Below are positions 11,053 to 20,172 of a stretch of DNA of 40,590 bases, piece by piece. Position 1 is the first letter of the stretch; each line of letters opens with the position of its first letter. The stretch is from contig JAQUYL010000024.1 of NCBI GenBank assembly GCA_028691845.1, positions 1-40,590 on the forward strand, written 5' to 3'. A model generated the notes under the pieces. That model searched no databases and was not told the origin of the DNA. It saw only the letters and a program-made list of their open reading frames with translations. This DNA is from Opitutaceae bacterium. GTDB lineage: Bacteria > Verrucomicrobiota > Verrucomicrobiia > Opitutales > Opitutaceae. The position numbers and the translations under genes were made by a program.

Positions 11053-11964
11053 TCAGCCCTGCATTCCGATCTTTTCGAGCAGACGCTGCAGGTCGGCGTT
11101 ACCCTGATATTCGATTATGATCCGGCCGCGCTTCGGGGAATGCCGCAGCGTCACCCGCGCACTCAGATGCGAGGTCAGGCGCTTCTCCAGATCGGCCAGG
11201 GCGGTCGCTTCCGCCGCCTGTATCTGGCGGTGCCGGACCCGGCTGGGACCATGACGGCGTTTCAGCAAATCCTCGAGTCCGCGAACACTGAGGCCTTCTT
11301 CCAGGCAGCGCCGGGCAAACAAAAGTCGCTCGGCGGAATTCTCGACCCCCAGGAGCACCTTGGCGTGCCCCACGCTCAGCAATCCCTTGCCCAGATAGCC
11401 CTGGATTTCCGGTTCCAATGAAAGCAGGCGGAGTGAATTGGCCACGGTGGCGCGGTTCCTGCCCACCCTCTGGGCAGCAGCGTCCTGCGTGAGGTCGAAG
11501 TCCCGGATCAGACTCGCATAGCCGTGCGCCTCATCGATCGGGTTGAGCCCCTCGCGCTGCAAATTCTCAATCAAAGCCAGGGTGGCGGAGGAAGCGTCGT
11601 TCGACGCCATGACGCGAGCGGGAATGGACTTGAGCTTGAGCTGCTGAAACGCGCGCCACCGGCGTTCGCCCGCAATCAGCTGATATTTGCCACCGACCGG
11701 ACGCACCACCACCGGTTGCAGCAACCCTTCGGCACGGATGCTCTCGATCAGCTCCGCCATCTGTTCCGGATTCATTTCACGGCGCGGCTGATAGGGATTG
11801 GGTTCGATGAGGTGAAGCGGGATATCCTGATATCCGCTGGCAAGCCCGGCGGGAGCCGACGCCGGAACAACGGAAGCCGGGACGCCCGCAGGTTTGAATG
11901 CGGGAGTGCCGCTCGCAATGAGCGCGCCGAGACCGCGCCCGAGACGGGATTTGCTGTTAGCCAT
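11053..11964 (-). CDS. parB: Chromosome-partitioning protein ParB
   Basis: 303 residues. Start MANSKSRLGRGLGALIA is the usual ParB/Spo0J opening. The ParB/Srx domain (about residues 45-135) has NPYQPRREMN and the nucleotide-binding GERRWRA motif; a KorB-type HTH follows (LTQDAAAQRVGRNRATVANS, for parS recognition), then a C-terminal dimerisation domain. It loads on parS and spreads as a CTP-dependent clamp during chromosome segregation. No parA is adjacent, which is unusual because parA normally precedes parB. The ATG at 11964 is 1 bp from the LysM gene stop; the longer frame to 12024 runs into that gene. Confidence 0.93.
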   Translation of the reverse strand: MANSKSRLGRGLGALIASGTPAFKPAGVPASVVPASAPAGLASGYQDIPLHLIEPNPYQPRREMNPEQMAELIESIRAEGLLQPVVVRPVGGKYQLIAGERRWRAFQQLKLKSIPARVMASNDASSATLALIENLQREGLNPIDEAHGYASLIRDFDLTQDAAAQRVGRNRATVANSLRLLSLEPEIQGYLGKGLLSVGHAKVLLGVENSAERLLFARRCLEEGLSVRGLEDLLKRRHGPSRVRHRQIQAAEATALADLEKRLTSHLSARVTLRHSPKRGRIIIEYQGNADLQRLLEKIGMQG

Positions 11965-11965
11965 G

Positions 11966-12565
11966 TTATTTGCCTTGAGGAATGAAAAGGGTCTGACCCA
12001 CCCGCAGTCGGGTAGGATCGGCAATCTTGTTCGCGTTGATGATGTCCTGCACCCGGGAGTTGGTCTTCCGGGCGATCACCGAAATCGTGTCACCGGACTG
12101 GACCGTGTAGCTGATCCCCTCCTTGGGATAATTCTCGGAGAAGCCGCCAGCCGCCACCGTCGGCCGCGCCGCTTGCCCTTTTGCAAGCGCGTCCAAGGCC
12201 GCCTGCGTTTGTTTGGCCAGACGCTCCATCTGGGTGCCGACCTGCCGCAGGATTTCGCGCTTTTGCTCCGCCTGCGCCTGCGACATGGTCCGGTTGAGTT
12301 CGGCGATGGCCTGATTGAGCTGCTCGATGGTGACGTAACTCTGACTGGCCCGGGACTGAAGATCGCTGTTTTGGCGTGTGAGGTGCTCCACCGTGAGGCT
12401 CAATTCCCCCACCCGTTGACTAAGCAGACGGACATCCTCCCTTAAGTTGGCAAGCTCGACCTGCATCGGATTCATGCCACCGGGCTGCTGCGCCCAACCG
12501 GCCGCCACCAGTCCCATCCCCAGCACCCACACCATCCCGCCGCTACGCATCAGTCGGAAAGTCAT
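11966..12565 (-). CDS. Exported coiled-coil protein with C-terminal LysM domain
   Basis: 199 residues. Signal peptide (about 1-25, ending GWAQ), then a long coiled coil (about 35-125, ELANLREDVRLLSQRVGELS onward), a short linker, and one LysM domain at about 150-196 (ISYTVQSGDTISVIARKTNS to LRVGQTLFIPQ). LysM binds peptidoglycan, so the protein probably sits in the periplasm attached to the wall. Coiled-coil spacer plus LysM is reminiscent of cell-division or wall-organising proteins such as YbgF-like factors, but no TPR region is present. Stop and parB start are 1 bp apart. Confidence 0.85.
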   Translation of the reverse strand: MTFRLMRSGGMVWVLGMGLVAAGWAQQPGGMNPMQVELANLREDVRLLSQRVGELSLTVEHLTRQNSDLQSRASQSYVTIEQLNQAIAELNRTMSQAQAEQKREILRQVGTQMERLAKQTQAALDALAKGQAARPTVAAGGFSENYPKEGISYTVQSGDTISVIARKTNSRVQDIINANKIADPTRLRVGQTLFIPQGK

Positions 12566-12611
12566 GGCCGCAACAATGGAAAATTCACCGGCGAAAACAA
12601 GCGAAGATAAC

Positions 12612-13604
12612 TCACCGCTTTCGTCGCGGAAAGGATTGGCTGGAAACCAACGACGCCATCGGATGCGATGGCAGCAACGTGCCAGGGGCGATCGGATGTC
12701 CGCGCAGGAATTCCGGCGCCGGAAGCATCCGGCCGCCCGGGCGCTGCAGGCGATGCAGCCTCAGGAATCCACTTCCCGTGGCCACGAGGAGACCGATCGC
12801 ATCCACTCCGACAACCTGGCCCGCCGGCCCCGTCCGCGAGTCCGGCAGAGCCTCGGCCAGGCCGACTTTAACCGTCTGCCCACCGGTCTCGAAGAAACAG
12901 CCCGGCCATGGATGGAGCCCGTTGATGCGCGCAGCGAGCACCGCTGCGGAAGCGGCGAAATCCAACGCGCCATCTGCCTTTTCTAGACGCCGGCAATAAG
13001 TAGCCTGTGTCTCTTCCTGGGGGCGGAATTCCAGCGAACCGACCGCTAGTTTGGGCAGAGTGCGCGCCAGCAAGGGCACGAACGCGTCAGCCAGTCGCGC
13101 TTCCACCTCCGCTGCAGTGTCAAGCGACCCGACGGGCACGCGCTCCGCATCCGCCGTCGGTCCGGCGTCGAGCCGCCGGGAAACCCGCATCAGCGTCACC
13201 CCCGTCTGACTTTCACCGCAGGCCACGGCCGTCTGGATGGGAGAGGCGCCGCGATATTTTGGCAGGAGCGAAGCATGCAGGTTCAGCGTTCCGAGACGGG
13301 GGGTGGCAATAACGTCGTCTTTCAGGATCTGCCCGTACGCCATCACGAGGGCCACATCAGCTCCGAGCCGGGCGAGATCTCCACACGTTTCCAGCGTCAA
13401 TTGAACCGGCTGGAAGACCGGCAGCCCGTGCGTGAGTGCCCACTGTTTGATCGCATTGGGCGTAACCTTCTGGCCGCGACCCGACGGCCGGTCGGGCTGA
13501 GTATAGATCGCGACGATCTGCGCCAGTCCGTTCCCTGGGCCGGCCAGCCATTCGAGCGCGGGCCGCGCAATGGCATCGGACCCCATGAACACAAGACGTA
13601 GCAT
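12612..13604 (-). CDS. fmt: Methionyl-tRNA formyltransferase
   Basis: 330 residues. Formylates the amino group of initiator Met-tRNA using 10-formyltetrahydrofolate. The catalytic block LNLHASLLPKYRGASPIQ carries N108 and H110, and RLDAGP supplies the Asp (D146). A C-terminal OB-like domain follows (about residues 205-310). The start MLRLVFMGSD at 13604 matches the family; an ATG at 13610 adds two residues. It begins 7 bp after der stops, so the two are co-transcribed. The last residues (SSQSFPRRKR) are basic. Confidence 0.93.
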   Translation of the reverse strand: MLRLVFMGSDAIARPALEWLAGPGNGLAQIVAIYTQPDRPSGRGQKVTPNAIKQWALTHGLPVFQPVQLTLETCGDLARLGADVALVMAYGQILKDDVIATPRLGTLNLHASLLPKYRGASPIQTAVACGESQTGVTLMRVSRRLDAGPTADAERVPVGSLDTAAEVEARLADAFVPLLARTLPKLAVGSLEFRPQEETQATYCRRLEKADGALDFAASAAVLAARINGLHPWPGCFFETGGQTVKVGLAEALPDSRTGPAGQVVGVDAIGLLVATGSGFLRLHRLQRPGGRMLPAPEFLRGHPIAPGTLLPSHPMASLVSSQSFPRRKR

Positions 13605-13611
13605 GGCCATT

Positions 13612-15081
13612 TCAGTCGTCGATAATCCCCGAATGACCACCGGCCTGCTCCGCGGCCGGATTGGCATGGCGCCGCTCCGACCGCCGGGCCAATCGCTCCT
13701 CGATAGGTCGAGTCTTCTTTCCGACGAGATCGAAGTGGATGGGGCAGCCGGCGAGATCGAACTCCTTGACCAGTCCCGCCTCGAGATAACGCCGATAGCT
13801 TTCCGTAAGTTTCTCCGCGCGATTGCAGAAGATCTTGATGCGAAACGGCCGGTTGCCGGTCTGGGTGGCGTAGTAAATGCGAAAACGCTGGCTGCCCACG
13901 GCAGGAGGCGGGGTTCGATCCGCCAGGCGGATCAGGGCCTGGTTCAGTCGGGCCGTCGGCAGTTTCCGATCGAGGTGCGCCGCCAGGCCCCGCGCCGCCT
14001 TTAGCATGCGCTCGACCTCGTGTCCGGTGAGCGCCGATGCAAACATGACCGGGGCCCCGGGAGTGAAAAACAGCCGCTGGAAGAGGGCCGTCTCAAATTT
14101 TTCCCGAAAATCTCGCTCGTCCTTGTAATCCGGGAGCGCTTGTCGGCGGAAGGCGGCATGCACCAGATCCCATTTGTTGACCACGATCACGATCGGCTTG
14201 GCCTCCTTCACGATCTCACCGGCGATGGCCTTGTCCTGCTGGCCCACGCCTTCCACTGCATCGAGCACCAGGAAAACCACGTCGGCGCGTTTGATGGCAT
14301 CGAGCGAGCGCAGACGGGAGAAATATTCAACCGACGACGCCAGTTTCGCTTCCGGCCGCATGCCGGCGGTGTCAATCAGACGGAACGGCCACTGCTTCCC
14401 CTCGCGCGAAGTGTAGACGAAGTCCAGTTCCACCGCGTCGCGAGTCGTGCCGGGCACATCGCATACGATCAATCGGTCGCTCTTGAGCAGGCGGTTGCCC
14501 AGCGAGGATTTGCCAACGTTGGGCCGGCCGACAAAGCAGATTTTCAGCGCGGGAGAAACTTCCGCCACCTCCTCCGGGAGCTGGCCAAGCTTATTGACGA
14601 CGGCCGTGCGCAGCGGTTCCTCGCCCACCCCGTGCTCAGCGGAGACGAAAAACGGCTCGCCGAAGCCGAGCCGGTAGAACTCACCAAAGTCGGCAATCTT
14701 TTCCATTCCCTGGTCGGCTTTGTTGGCCACCAGCATGACCGGTTTGCCGCATTTTCGCAGGATGCCGGCAATCCGCTCGTCCAGAGCCGTCACTCCCGCG
14801 CGGGCGTCGACCAGAAAGAGGATGACTTGGGCCGCCGCCACGGCAAAGCCCACCTGCTCCTCGGAGGCGGCTATGATGCGCTTCGGCGTGTCGCTGCCAG
14901 TCAGGCCGATGCCGCCCGTATCGAGAAGGGTGTAGCCGCCCTCCTCCACGTCGGCCGAGATCACATCCCGGGTTACTCCCGGCTGATCGTGTACGATCGA
15001 TATGCGTCGCCGGGCCAGCCGGTTGAAGAGGCGGCTTTTACCGACATTGGGCCGGCCGACGATGGCTACAGTACGTGACAT
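13612..15081 (-). CDS. der: Ribosome-assembly GTPase Der (EngA)
   Basis: 489 residues with two tandem GTPase domains: the first with GRPNVGKS (residue 9 on), DTGGIG and NKAD; the second with GRPNVGKSSL, DTAGMRP and NKWD. A C-terminal KH-like domain follows (RFRIYYATQTGNRPFRIKIF). Der is needed for maturation of the 50S subunit. The C-terminal tail after residue 455 is rich in Arg, Glu and His (IEERLARRSERRHANPAAEQ) and longer than usual. First gene of a minus-strand run der-fmt and onward. Confidence 0.96.
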   Translation of the reverse strand: MSRTVAIVGRPNVGKSRLFNRLARRRISIVHDQPGVTRDVISADVEEGGYTLLDTGGIGLTGSDTPKRIIAASEEQVGFAVAAAQVILFLVDARAGVTALDERIAGILRKCGKPVMLVANKADQGMEKIADFGEFYRLGFGEPFFVSAEHGVGEEPLRTAVVNKLGQLPEEVAEVSPALKICFVGRPNVGKSSLGNRLLKSDRLIVCDVPGTTRDAVELDFVYTSREGKQWPFRLIDTAGMRPEAKLASSVEYFSRLRSLDAIKRADVVFLVLDAVEGVGQQDKAIAGEIVKEAKPIVIVVNKWDLVHAAFRRQALPDYKDERDFREKFETALFQRLFFTPGAPVMFASALTGHEVERMLKAARGLAAHLDRKLPTARLNQALIRLADRTPPPAVGSQRFRIYYATQTGNRPFRIKIFCNRAEKLTESYRRYLEAGLVKEFDLAGCPIHFDLVGKKTRPIEERLARRSERRHANPAAEQAGGHSGIIDD

Positions 15082-15172
15082 GAATAATGGTTAGGTGCCA
15101 GGTGAGGACTTAGGTCAAGCCTGCCGAACGCAACCCCAACCTAAACCCGACTTTTCCCCATGCGGAAGCGCT

Positions 15173-16351
15173 TCAGCGCTTCGCGTGCACAAACCGCTCG
15201 ATCCGATCGCAGGCCTCGATGAGCTGGTCGTAGGCGGTGGCAAAACAGGCGCGAACATGACCGGCCCCGTTGGCCCCGAAAGCCGTGCCGGGCACGACCG
15301 CAACCTTTTCCTTATCAATCAGGTTGATGGAGAATTCCTTTTCGGAAAGGCCGGAGGACGTGATGTTCGGGAAGGCATAGAAACTGCCGCGCGGCTGATG
15401 GCAGGTGAGTCCGATCTCGTTGAACCGCCGCACGATCAGGTCACGCCGGCGATGGTACTGTTCGCGCATCTTGAGCACGTTGTCCCAGCCGCGCTGGAGC
15501 GCTTCGATCGCCGCTTCCTGTGCGATGATCGAGGCGCACATCATGGAATATTGGTGCACTTTCATCATCGCATCGATCAGTGACGCCGGCCCACATGCGT
15601 AGCCGATACGCCACCCCGTCATGGCAAACGCCTTCGAGAATCCGTGCAGGAAAATCGTGCGCTCCGCCATGCCCGGCAGGCTGGCAATGCTGGTGTGCGT
15701 GCCATCGAAGGTAAGCTCGGAGTAGATCTCGTCGCTCAACACGAGCAGGTCTTTCTCGCGGCAAAACGCAGCGATCTTCTCCAATTGCTCGCGACTGCAT
15801 GTACCGCCGGTCGGGTTGCACGGCAGGTTGAGCATGAGGATCTTCGCTCCCGGCTGCCAGGCGGCGCTAAGCGCCTCGGCCGTGAGGGCAAAATTGTCCT
15901 TCGCATAGGTCGGCACCGCGATGCCCTGGGCATGCACCAGGGCGATGCTCGGATGGTAGGAGACGTAGCAGGGCTGATGGTACAGCACCTTGTCGCCTGG
16001 ATTGCAGAACGCCCGGAACGCGAGATCGAGCGCCTCGCTCACCCCGACGGTCACCAACACCTGGTCGTCGGGTCGGTAGCTCACGTTGAAATGTTCCTCG
16101 ACGTAAGCGTTGATGGCACGACGCAGTTCGATCAGGCCGAGATTGGATGTGTAGTAGGTTTTGCCACGCTCCAACGCAAAGATGGCGGACTCGCGGATAT
16201 GCCAAGGCGTGACAAAATCGGGTTCACCCACACCCAGCGAAATGACGTCCTGTCCTTTCAGCTTGGCGACCAGTTCAAAGAAATCGCGAATGCCACTTTT
16301 CGGCAGCGCGGCCACATGGCCCGCCACCCATTGTTTCTGGTCCTTGCTCAT
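15173..16351 (-). CDS. Class I/II aminotransferase paired with an Lrp regulator
   Basis: 392 residues. PLP enzyme with VGEPDFVTP (residue 41 on), N179 in LPCNPTGG, D207 and Y210 in LSDEIYSEL, and the Schiff-base lysine K240 in HGFSKAFAMTGWRIG. It resembles the PatA/MtnE-like and aromatic branch more than the AspC at 6038-7228; the substrate is not readable. The SerProCys in NLPCNPTGG replaces the common PSNPTG, a feature of this branch. Starts 17 bp after the stop of the Lrp/AsnC gene, so the regulator probably governs it. Confidence 0.88.
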   Translation of the reverse strand: MSKDQKQWVAGHVAALPKSGIRDFFELVAKLKGQDVISLGVGEPDFVTPWHIRESAIFALERGKTYYTSNLGLIELRRAINAYVEEHFNVSYRPDDQVLVTVGVSEALDLAFRAFCNPGDKVLYHQPCYVSYHPSIALVHAQGIAVPTYAKDNFALTAEALSAAWQPGAKILMLNLPCNPTGGTCSREQLEKIAAFCREKDLLVLSDEIYSELTFDGTHTSIASLPGMAERTIFLHGFSKAFAMTGWRIGYACGPASLIDAMMKVHQYSMMCASIIAQEAAIEALQRGWDNVLKMREQYHRRRDLIVRRFNEIGLTCHQPRGSFYAFPNITSSGLSEKEFSINLIDKEKVAVVPGTAFGANGAGHVRACFATAYDQLIEACDRIERFVHAKR

Positions 16352-16368
16352 GGGAATCGGTCGGCCGG

Positions 16369-16857
16369 TCAGGGCGCGACGTTAAGGCGAGTGTTCTGCA
16401 CTTCGCCGCCGTTGAGCAGGAAGCCCTGTTCCTTATAGGAGCGGAGCATGAAGTGCGTCGAGGTTGAGATCACGCCATCGACGGTCGAAAGCTTTTCTGA
16501 CACAAACGCCGCCACCCGTTGCAGCGACGGACCCTTTACGAATACAAGCAAATCGTAGGCTCCCGACATTAGATAGCAGGATTCGACCTCATCGAAGCGG
16601 CTGATGCGGTCAGCCAGCCGGTTGAATCCTCCTCCGCGTTCCGGGGTGATCTTGACTTCGATGACGGCGCGCACCGCAACGGCGGCGGCCGCCTCGCGGG
16701 AGAGATCAAGGACAGGACGCCAGCCGAGGAAGATTTTTTCCTTCTTCAACTGTTCCAGATGCTGGTTAACGTCGGATTCAGTCATCCCCGCGACCTCGGC
16801 CATCTGGCCGACCGTGAGGTTGCTGCCTTCGATCAAAAGCTTGAGAACAGGATTCAT
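16369..16857 (-). CDS. Lrp/AsnC-family transcriptional regulator
   Basis: 162 residues. N-terminal winged HTH (LTVGQMAEVAGMTESDVNQH, about residues 13-35) and C-terminal RAM/ligand-binding domain (about 65-145, with DEVESCYLMSGAYDLLVFVK). Such proteins form octamers and respond to amino acids. The ATG at 16857 gives the family start; the open frame to 17115 upstream is non-family sequence. The aminotransferase follows 17 bp downstream, suggesting amino-acid-responsive control of that enzyme. Confidence 0.9.
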   Translation of the reverse strand: MNPVLKLLIEGSNLTVGQMAEVAGMTESDVNQHLEQLKKEKIFLGWRPVLDLSREAAAAVAVRAVIEVKITPERGGGFNRLADRISRFDEVESCYLMSGAYDLLVFVKGPSLQRVAAFVSEKLSTVDGVISTSTHFMLRSYKEQGFLLNGGEVQNTRLNVAP

Positions 16858-16879
16858 AGGGGCCGCGTTTATCGGGCAA

Positions 16880-16990
16880 TCATTCGTCGTTGACGAGGAC
16901 GAAAATTCGACCCCGCGGCACCTCCTCCTGAAGAAAGCCGGAGATCGTGTCATAGCCGCCGCTGGCGAGGGAGGGCCCGACGGACCGCAC
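16880..16990 (-). CDS. Candidate small ORF upstream of the Lrp gene
   Basis: A 36-codon frame ends in TGA at 16880, 22 bp before the Lrp start. It reads VGPSLASGGYDTISGF then LQEEVPRGRIFVLVNDE, with codon choice like the real genes around it. The only usual start is GTG at 16990; the frame stays open to about 17014. No ribosome-binding site is obvious. It could be a leader peptide or tiny protein, or chance. Confidence 0.35.
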   Translation of the reverse strand: MRSVGPSLASGGYDTISGFLQEEVPRGRIFVLVNDE

Positions 16991-17102
16991 CGGGACTGCC
17001 TGTGGGATCGTATCTTACCCATGCCGACCCAATCTTGTCTGAAATATTTTGGCGCCAAGGGATTGATTCGGCCCGAAAAAATGATTCCACTTGCGGATCC
17101 CG

Positions 17103-18446
17103 ATGTTCGAATCACTCACCGAAAAACTGACCTCTGCCCTCCGCAACCTCCGCGGCGTGGGCCGCCTTTCCGAAGAAAACATGGCCGAGGCGCTCAAGGA
17201 AGTGCGCGCCGCCCTGCTTTCCGCCGACGTACACTTCAAGGTTGCCCGCGAGTTTGTCGACCAGGTGCAGCAGCAGTGCGTTGGACAAGAGGTACTCCGA
17301 AGCGTCACCCCCGGCCAGCAGATCGTTAAAATCATCCATGACGAATTGGTAAAACTGCTCGGCGAAGGTTCAACCGCACTGACGGAGAAGCGGCCGTTGA
17401 AGATTCTGCTGGTCGGCTTGCATGGTTCGGGCAAAACCACCTCCGCAGCCAAACTCGGCCGCCTCCTCAAGAAACGCGGCTATCGCCCTCTCCTCGTGGC
17501 CTGTGACGTCTACCGCCCGGCCGCCATCGACCAGCTGGAGATTCTCGCGCAGCAGGAGGGACTTGGCTTCTTCAGCGACCGTACAACTCGGGACGTGCCA
17601 GCGATCGGTGCCGCCGCGGTGCAGGCCGCCCAGGCCCAGCAGGCCGACGCCATACTCTTTGACACCGCCGGACGCCTCCAGATCGACCAGGATCTCATCG
17701 AGGAGGTAAGGCAGCTCTCCGCCCGGATTCAGCCCGACGAGGTCATTCTCGTTGCGGACGGCGCCCTCGGCCAGGAAGCGGTCAATGTCGCCAAGGCTTT
17801 CCACAGCGCTCTGCGACTCACCGGCCTTATCCTCACCAAGCTCGATGGCGATGCCCGCGGCGGCGCCGCGCTCTCCATCAAGTCCGTCACCGGCGTGCCG
17901 ATCAAATTTGTCGGGGTCGGCGAAAAAGCCGCGGACTTCGATCAATTCTACCCAGACCGTCTGGCTTCGCGCATCCTTGGCATGGGCGACGTCGTTTCGC
18001 TGGTCGAAAAAGCCCAGGAACACTTCGACCAGAAGGAAACAGAGAGGATGGCCGAAAAGGTCCGGAAGGCCGATTTCAACCTTGAAGACTTCCTCGTTCA
18101 GCTGCACCAGGTCAAAAAAATGGGATCGATGGACTCCATCCTCGGCATGCTGCCCGGCATGAGCGGAGTAAAATTGGGTGATGGGGCCGAACGTCAGATG
18201 GCACGCACCGAGGCCATCATCAAGTCGATGACGATCCAGGAGCGCCGCAAACCGGAGATTCTCAATGGCAACCGGCGTCTCCGCATCGCCAACGGCTCAG
18301 GCGTCAAAGTCGTCGAAGTCAATCAGTTAATCAAACAGTTCCAGCAGATGCAGAAAATGATGCGCATGATGCGCGGACCGGGAGCAAAAAAGATGATGCG
18401 CCAGATGGAAGCGATGCGCGCCAAGGGAGGACTGCCGGGGATGTGA
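17103..18446 (+). CDS. ffh: Signal recognition particle protein Ffh (SRP54)
   Basis: 447 residues. N domain (1-90), G domain with [14 protein letters not shown] (P-loop), [15 protein letters not shown], and a methionine-rich M domain (from about 330; [37 protein letters not shown]) that binds SRP RNA and signal sequences. It directs nascent membrane proteins to FtsY and SecYEG. Start at 17103 (MFESLTEKL) fits the family; four upstream codons are also open. Divergent from the Lrp gene, about 245 bp apart. No rpsP follows. Confidence 0.96.
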   Translation: MFESLTEKLTSALRNLRGVGRLSEENMAEALKEVRAALLSADVHFKVAREFVDQVQQQCVGQEVLRSVTPGQQIVKIIHDELVKLLGEGSTALTEKRPLKILLVGLHGSGKTTSAAKLGRLLKKRGYRPLLVACDVYRPAAIDQLEILAQQEGLGFFSDRTTRDVPAIGAAAVQAAQAQQADAILFDTAGRLQIDQDLIEEVRQLSARIQPDEVILVADGALGQEAVNVAKAFHSALRLTGLILTKLDGDARGGAALSIKSVTGVPIKFVGVGEKAADFDQFYPDRLASRILGMGDVVSLVEKAQEHFDQKETERMAEKVRKADFNLEDFLVQLHQVKKMGSMDSILGMLPGMSGVKLGDGAERQMARTEAIIKSMTIQERRKPEILNGNRRLRIANGSGVKVVEVNQLIKQFQQMQKMMRMMRGPGAKKMMRQMEAMRAKGGLPGM

Positions 18447-18588
18447 CGCCCGGCCTGATCGCCGCAATCTCCGGCTCATCGCTCCCGATGCCGATTTTCC
18501 CGGAGCGAAGTGCCTTTTCGAGGTGACACTCGGGCAGAATGAAGCTCGGTGAGCTGCTGGCGTCCACTTCCTTGCCCGAGCCATAATA

Positions 18589-18625
18589 ATTCCTCCGGAG
18601 GAATCCGGACGAAATAATTCGTCCG
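18589..18625 (+). promoter_or_regulatory. Two adjacent perfect palindromes before the Ada/AlkA gene
   Basis: ATTCCTCCGGAGGAAT (18589-18604) is a perfect 16-bp palindrome. Two bases on, CGGACGAA-ATAA-TTCGTCCG (18606-18625) is a perfect 8-bp inverted repeat. They lie 27 bp before the likely start of the repair gene. Possible operator or structured 5' leader; no T-run follows, so a terminator for ffh is less likely. The 140 bp between ffh and these palindromes shows nothing clear. Confidence 0.5.
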
Positions 18626-18651
18626 AAATACTATCCTGGCCACGATTGCGC

Positions 18652-20172
18652 ATGGTTGCCTTCTCTTCATCAGCAAAAAAGCCTGACGCCATTCTGCCGG
18701 CGGGTAAATTGGGCCGCATGACGGTGGAGCAGATGTACGCCCGATTCCTGGCCAGTGATGCCTCCTGCAACGGCCGCTTCTTCACGGGCGTGCTCACCAC
18801 CAGCATTTACTGCCTACCTTCCTGCCGAGCCCGCAAACCGCGCCGCGAGAACGTGCGCTTCTTTCCAAACGTCGAAGCAGCCCGCCAGGCCGGCCTCCGC
18901 CCGTGCCGCAAATGTCACCCCGACGATTTCGCCCGCGGCGCGGATCCGGTACTTGCACAGATCGAGACGCTCGCAGCCGAGATGCGAGCCCGCCCGGGTG
19001 ACTTCACCGACGTCAAGGCAGTCGTCAAACGTTCCGGCTATGGCGCCACCCGTCTCTTCGAGTTGTTCCGCCAGCATTATCATGCGACACCAGCCGATTT
19101 TCTGCTCCACGCCCGTCTCGCTGCCGCGAAAGAACGTCTTCGTCACACTGATGACGGCGTCGCCGATGTCGCCTTCGCGGTCGGTTTCGACTCCCTGTCC
19201 GCCTTCCACGTAAATTTCAAGCGGCTCAACGGCCTCACGCCGGCGGCCTATCGTGGATTGGGCAACACGAACAGTTTCACCCTGAAACTTCCCGCCGGCT
19301 ACCCGCTCCCCTATCTGCGCCGTACTCTGGGTCGTGATCCGCAAAGCGTAAGCGAGCGGCTGGTGGGCGACACCTATACCGCAGGCGTCTGGCTCGACGG
19401 ATTCCCCGCAGTGCTGACATTGCACATGGATGCGACATGCGTTCAAGCCGAGGTCGAGCCGGCCTCGCGCCTGCCACTCGGCTCCAATACGGCGCGGAAG
19501 GTCGATCTGCACGAAGCTCATGCCCTCGTCGTCGGTCTGCTCGGGCTCACGCAGGACCCCGCTCCCTTTGTGCGCCAGGCAAGGACACTTGGCTTTGTCC
19601 GGCTGGTCGAGGGGCGGCCCGAGTTGCGCATCAGCCAGACCCATTCGGTTTTCGACGGACTCGTCTGGTCCATCCTGGGCCAGCAGATCACGTTTGGGTT
19701 TGCGTGCATGCTCAAACGGCGTCTCACCGAACTGGCCGGCGTACGTGTGCGGAGCGATTTGTTCGCCCCGTCTCGGCCAACGTCTATCGCCGCCCTCCAG
19801 GAGGGCGACCTGTTGCGAATCCAATTCTCCCGCCAGAAGGCCGACTACCTCTCCAACATCGCCCGCCTAATCACCACCGGGAAACTCGACCTGGAGGCAT
19901 TGCCCCGCATGTCGGCGACCGGTGCGGAACGGACGCTGCTGGCAATCCGGGGACTCGGGCCGTGGTCGGTCAACTACATCCTGATGCGCTCGCTGGGTTT
20001 CCTCGACTGTCTTCCTCTTGGAGACACGGGGGTGACGAGTGGGCTCCAGGCGCTTTATGCCCTTAAGCACCGGCCCGACCGCGCAGAGACTCTGCGACTC
20101 CTGACACCCTTTTCACCCTACCGCAGCCTCGCCACCGCACACCTCTGGCAATTGAACCAGCCCGCACCATGA
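18652..20172 (+). CDS. alkA: Ada metal-binding/AraC HTH fused to AlkA 3-methyladenine DNA glycosylase
   Basis: 506 residues. Residues 26-95 form the Ada zinc domain with four Cys (C54, C58, C85, C88) of which the first is the methylphosphotriester acceptor in Ada; 105-195 is an AraC-type double HTH; 205-295 is the AlkA N-domain; the rest is a helix-hairpin-helix glycosylase domain (LAIRGLGPWSVNYILMRSLG) with the catalytic Asp in LPLGDTG. It should sense alkylation and excise alkylated bases. Starts possible at 18652 (ATG), 18646 (TTG) or 18718 (ATG, closest to the family). Overlaps ogt by 4 bp (ATGA). Confidence 0.92.
   Translation: MVAFSSSAKKPDAILPAGKLGRMTVEQMYARFLASDASCNGRFFTGVLTTSIYCLPSCRARKPRRENVRFFPNVEAARQAGLRPCRKCHPDDFARGADPVLAQIETLAAEMRARPGDFTDVKAVVKRSGYGATRLFELFRQHYHATPADFLLHARLAAAKERLRHTDDGVADVAFAVGFDSLSAFHVNFKRLNGLTPAAYRGLGNTNSFTLKLPAGYPLPYLRRTLGRDPQSVSERLVGDTYTAGVWLDGFPAVLTLHMDATCVQAEVEPASRLPLGSNTARKVDLHEAHALVVGLLGLTQDPAPFVRQARTLGFVRLVEGRPELRISQTHSVFDGLVWSILGQQITFGFACMLKRRLTELAGVRVRSDLFAPSRPTSIAALQEGDLLRIQFSRQKADYLSNIARLITTGKLDLEALPRMSATGAERTLLAIRGLGPWSVNYILMRSLGFLDCLPLGDTGVTSGLQALYALKHRPDRAETLRLLTPFSPYRSLATAHLWQLNQPAP

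Noticed and set aside
14020..15078. Long plus-strand open frame opposite der
   Set aside because: It is the antisense shadow of a GC-rich gene with clear GTPase motifs; same for 3435-4220, 19814-18814 and 22133-23140 opposite icd, alkA and ahcY.
18484..18570. Minus-strand frame after ffh with ILPECHLEKALRSGKIGIG
   Set aside because: Looks somewhat protein-like but has no start and runs antisense into ffh; too little to call.
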